Below, one piece after another: positions 5,521-7,167 of a stretch of DNA of 7,167 nt. Origin of the DNA: Vulcanimicrobiota bacterium (GTDB taxonomy: Bacteria > Vulcanimicrobiota > Vulcanimicrobiia > Vulcanimicrobiales > Vulcanimicrobiaceae). Location of the stretch: the NCBI GenBank assembly GCA_027306845.1, contig DAHUYY010000097.1:1-7167 (forward strand). Direction: 5' to 3'. A model generated the notes under the pieces. That model had not been told where the DNA came from. It searched no databases and saw nothing but the letters and a program-made list of their open reading frames with translations. The position numbers and the translations under genes are program-made. The first letter of the stretch is position 1, and each line of letters begins with the position of its first letter.

Positions 5521-5792
5521 TTCACACCCGCCTTATCGCCGCCGTGCCCTTTGAAGTGGCGCGTCGGTGCAAATTCGCCGAGCTTATGGCCGACCATGTT
5601 CTCGGTCACGTACACGGGAACGTGTGCTTTTCCATTATGGACGCCGATCGTATGCCCGACCATCGTCGGGACGATCGTCGAGGCGCGGCTCCACGTTTTG
5701 ACGACGCGCTTTTCGCGCGTCTGGTTGAGCTGCTCGACTTTGGCGAGGAGATGGTCCGCGACGAACGGACCCTTCTTTAACGAACGTCCCAT
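5517..5792 (-). CDS. rpsS: 30S ribosomal protein S19
   Basis: S19 is in the head of the 30S subunit, near the A-site finger bridge and in contact with S13. The product is 91 residues, the family's usual size. It begins MGRSLKKGPFVADHLL, essentially canonical. The signature region runs from VHNGKAHVPVYV at 51-62 through VGHKLGEFAPTR at 67-78. The end (FKGHGGDKAGVK) is typical. The ATG follows the rplB stop by 3 bases in the same frame (TAA CAG ATG), with AAGG 8 bases upstream in the rplB tail. The TGA stop overlaps the rplV GTG by 4 bases. Confidence 0.98.
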   Translation of the reverse strand: MGRSLKKGPFVADHLLAKVEQLNQTREKRVVKTWSRASTIVPTMVGHTIGVHNGKAHVPVYVTENMVGHKLGEFAPTRHFKGHGGDKAGVK

Positions 5793-5795
5793 CTG

Positions 5796-6620
5796 TTATG
5801 CCTTCCGCTTCCGAACGATCATCTTCGCGGTACGCTTGTTGCGCCGCGTCTTCTTACCCATGGTCATCTGGCCCCAAGGAGTCGTCGGCGGACGCCCCGA
5901 GGTCGAACGAGCCTCACCACCGCCGTGCGGATGGTCGACCGGGTTCATGGCAATACCGCGAACGCTGGGCCGCTTACCCATATGCCGCGAGCGACCGGCC
6001 TTTCCGATCACCTGATTTTCGTGCTCGATGTTTCCGAGCTGACCGATCGTCGCACGACAGACGACCAGAATCTTGCGCACTTCACCCGAAGGCATACGCA
6101 CTTGAGCGTATTCGCCTTCCTTGGCCATGAGCTGAGCGCTGACGCCGGCGCTGCGCACCAACCGCCCGCCCTGCCCGGGGCGCAATTCGATGTTGTGGAT
6201 GACCGTACCGACCGGGATATTGGCGATCGGCAATGCGTTGCCGACCTTGATATCCGCTGCGGGGCCCGATTCGATGACATCGCCGACCTTCAGGCCCAAG
6301 GGCGCGAGGACGTAGCGCTTCTCACCGTCGCGATATTTTACCAACGCGATGCGAGAGGAGCGGTTCGGATCGTATTCGATCGTCGCGACCTTCGCCGGAA
6401 TCGCGTCTTTGGTCCGCTTGAAATCGATCAAACGGTACTGGCGACGCGTTCCGCCGCCTTGGTGGCGAACGGTGATGTGGCCGTTATTATTGCGACCCGC
6501 GTGTTTCTTTCCGACTTCGAGGAGCGACTTCTCCGGAGCAACTTTCGAAAGCTCCGAAAAATCCATCGTCGTAATGAAGCGGCGGCCCGGGCTCGTTGGG
6601 TTATATTTTTTAACCGGCAT
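5796..6620 (-). CDS. rplB: 50S ribosomal protein L2
   Basis: L2 is a primary 23S rRNA binder close to the peptidyl transferase centre and needed for subunit association. The product is 274 residues, the standard length. It begins MPVKKYNPTSPGRRF. The RNA-binding core includes HQGGGTRRQYRLIDFKR at 53-69 and IELRPGQGGRLVRSAG at 144-159. The C-terminal signature RPSVRGIAMNPVDHPHGGGE (217-236) contains the histidines H230 and H232; the conserved histidine studied in E. coli L2 lies in this motif. The tail is Lys/Arg-rich. The ATG is 12 bases after the rplW stop, with GGAG 7 bases upstream. No anomalies seen. Confidence 0.99.
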   Translation of the reverse strand: MPVKKYNPTSPGRRFITTMDFSELSKVAPEKSLLEVGKKHAGRNNNGHITVRHQGGGTRRQYRLIDFKRTKDAIPAKVATIEYDPNRSSRIALVKYRDGEKRYVLAPLGLKVGDVIESGPAADIKVGNALPIANIPVGTVIHNIELRPGQGGRLVRSAGVSAQLMAKEGEYAQVRMPSGEVRKILVVCRATIGQLGNIEHENQVIGKAGRSRHMGKRPSVRGIAMNPVDHPHGGGEARSTSGRPPTTPWGQMTMGKKTRRNKRTAKMIVRKRKA

Positions 6621-6632
6621 TGCTTGGCTCCG

Positions 6633-6941
6633 TTACTGCTCGAAGTAGTTGATGCCGCCAAGTTCGATCTTCTGACCGGCCTTGAGCGTCACCACGGCTT
6701 TTTTGAAATCGCTCTGCTTGCCTTCGGTACGAATACCGCGGCGCGCCGAGCTGCGGGCCTTCCCGCGCACGTTGATCGTGTTGATCTTCTCCACGTTCAC
6801 CGAGAAAATTTCCTCGACGGCGTGGCGGATCTGCGTCTTTGTAGCGGACGGGTGCACGACGAACGTATACTGATGCCCGATCGAATTCGCCATCGACTTT
6901 TCGGTGATACGCGGCGAAAGAATAATATCGCGTGCGTCCAT
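6633..6941 (-). CDS. rplW: 50S ribosomal protein L23
   Basis: L23 sits at the exit of the nascent-peptide tunnel next to L29 and is the main docking site for trigger factor and SRP. The product is 102 residues, in the normal range. DIILSPRITEKSM (residues 5-17) is the conserved start. YTFVVHPSATKTQIRHAVEE (25-44) and VNVRGK-like INVRGKARSSARRG (56-69) follow. The end KIELGGINYFEQ is close to other L23 proteins. The ATG overlaps the rplD stop by one base (TAATG). A near-perfect AAGGAG lies 8 bases upstream, inside the last codons of rplD. The gene is intact. Confidence 0.98.
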   Translation of the reverse strand: MDARDIILSPRITEKSMANSIGHQYTFVVHPSATKTQIRHAVEEIFSVNVEKINTINVRGKARSSARRGIRTEGKQSDFKKAVVTLKAGQKIELGGINYFEQ

Positions 6942-7167
6942 TATGCGTTCTCCTTCGGAGCGAGGCGGGCGCGAAGCGCTTCGAACGCCGCGGTCGTGAA
7001 GACGATCCGTTCGTGGCGCAGAAGATCTTTGACGTCGACCGCGCCGTCGTGCGTGACGCCGAGGCGCGAAAGGTTCCGACAGACCAGGGCGAGCCCGGCC
7101 GAGTTCGGCTCGTTCGCGGAATAAACGACGAGCGTGCGCGGGCCGACCTTCGCTGCCTTTGCCGAAC
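6941..7167 (-). CDS. rplD: 50S ribosomal protein L4, C-terminal fragment (N-terminus outside window)
   Basis: Only the last 74 codons and the TAA are in the window; the frame runs off the right edge. L4 is a 50S assembly protein whose internal loop lines the exit tunnel with L22. In enterobacteria it also represses its own S10 operon, but the tunnel loop and any leader target lie outside this window. The visible part has VGPRTLVVYSANEPNSAG, then VDVKDLLRHERIVFT and FEALRARLAPKENA at the end. This matches the L4 C-terminal pattern of a YDLLRH-like motif followed by a final helix. The position directly before rplW agrees with the canonical S10 order. The stop overlaps the rplW ATG by one base. 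Confidence 0.93.
   Translation of the reverse strand, partial: SAKAAKVGPRTLVVYSANEPNSAGLALVCRNLSRLGVTHDGAVDVKDLLRHERIVFTTAAFEALRARLAPKENA
6950..6955 (-). promoter_or_regulatory. Ribosome binding site for rplW
   Basis: AAGGAG in the minus-strand sense is 8 bases before the ATG at 6941, within the rplD codons for the final Lys-Glu. It is among the best Shine-Dalgarno matches in the window and confirms the TAATG-overlapping start. Confidence 0.75.

Noticed and set aside
5925..7124. A 399-codon plus-strand open frame opposite rplB, rplW and rplD
   Set aside because: Antisense shadow of conserved genes with no recognisable domain or convincing start signal.
1..7167. tRNA, rRNA, CRISPR, insertion sequence or novel accessory genes within the block
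   Set aside because: Conserved ribosomal coding sequence fills the window with gaps of at most 15 bases, leaving no room for such elements.

Overview
The window is one uninterrupted block of ribosomal protein genes, all read from the minus strand. It corresponds to the 3' part of the S10 operon joined directly to most of the spc operon. In transcription order, from the right end to the left, the genes are rplD (C-terminal end only), rplW, rplB, rpsS, rplV, rpsC, rplP, rpmC, rpsQ, rplN, rplX, rplE, rpsN, rpsH, rplF, rplR and rpsE (cut off by the left edge). All 17 products were recognised from family motifs in the translated sequence. The order is the canonical bacterial order, with no insertions, losses, mobile elements or RNA genes.

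The block is extremely compact. The longest gap between genes is 15 bases. Six junctions overlap: by 1 base in the form TAATG at L4/L23, L5/S14 and L6/L18, by 4 bases in the form GTGA at S19/L22 and L16/L29, and by 14 bases at L29/S17. The S10 and spc halves have no space between them, because the S17 stop codon is followed immediately by the GTG start of L14. There is therefore no room for a separate spc promoter outside coding sequence. Three genes (rplV, rpmC, rplN) need GTG starts.

The DNA is GC-rich and bacterial. S14 is the short four-cysteine zinc form, and L24 also carries two CxxC pairs in its C-terminal part. This argues against a typical gamma-proteobacterium and fits Terrabacteria-like or deep-branching soil phyla. 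My impression is of something near Eremiobacterota (WPS-2), but this is a weak inference from overall protein character, not a demonstrated placement.

The genes work together as components of the 50S (L4, L23, L2, L22, L16, L29, L14, L24, L5, L6, L18) and 30S (S19, S3, S17, S14, S8, S5) subunits. They are probably co-transcribed and translationally coupled. I see no hidden novel system. The points worth a second look are small: a tandem 10-base duplication that makes the L29/S17 overlap, long atypical tails on S3 and L22, the zinc-ribbon-like L24 with a Gln-rich insertion, unusual residues in L14 and S3, a bias toward in-frame gene junctions, and a marked excess of the palindrome CGATCG. No stretch longer than 15 bases lacks a gene.
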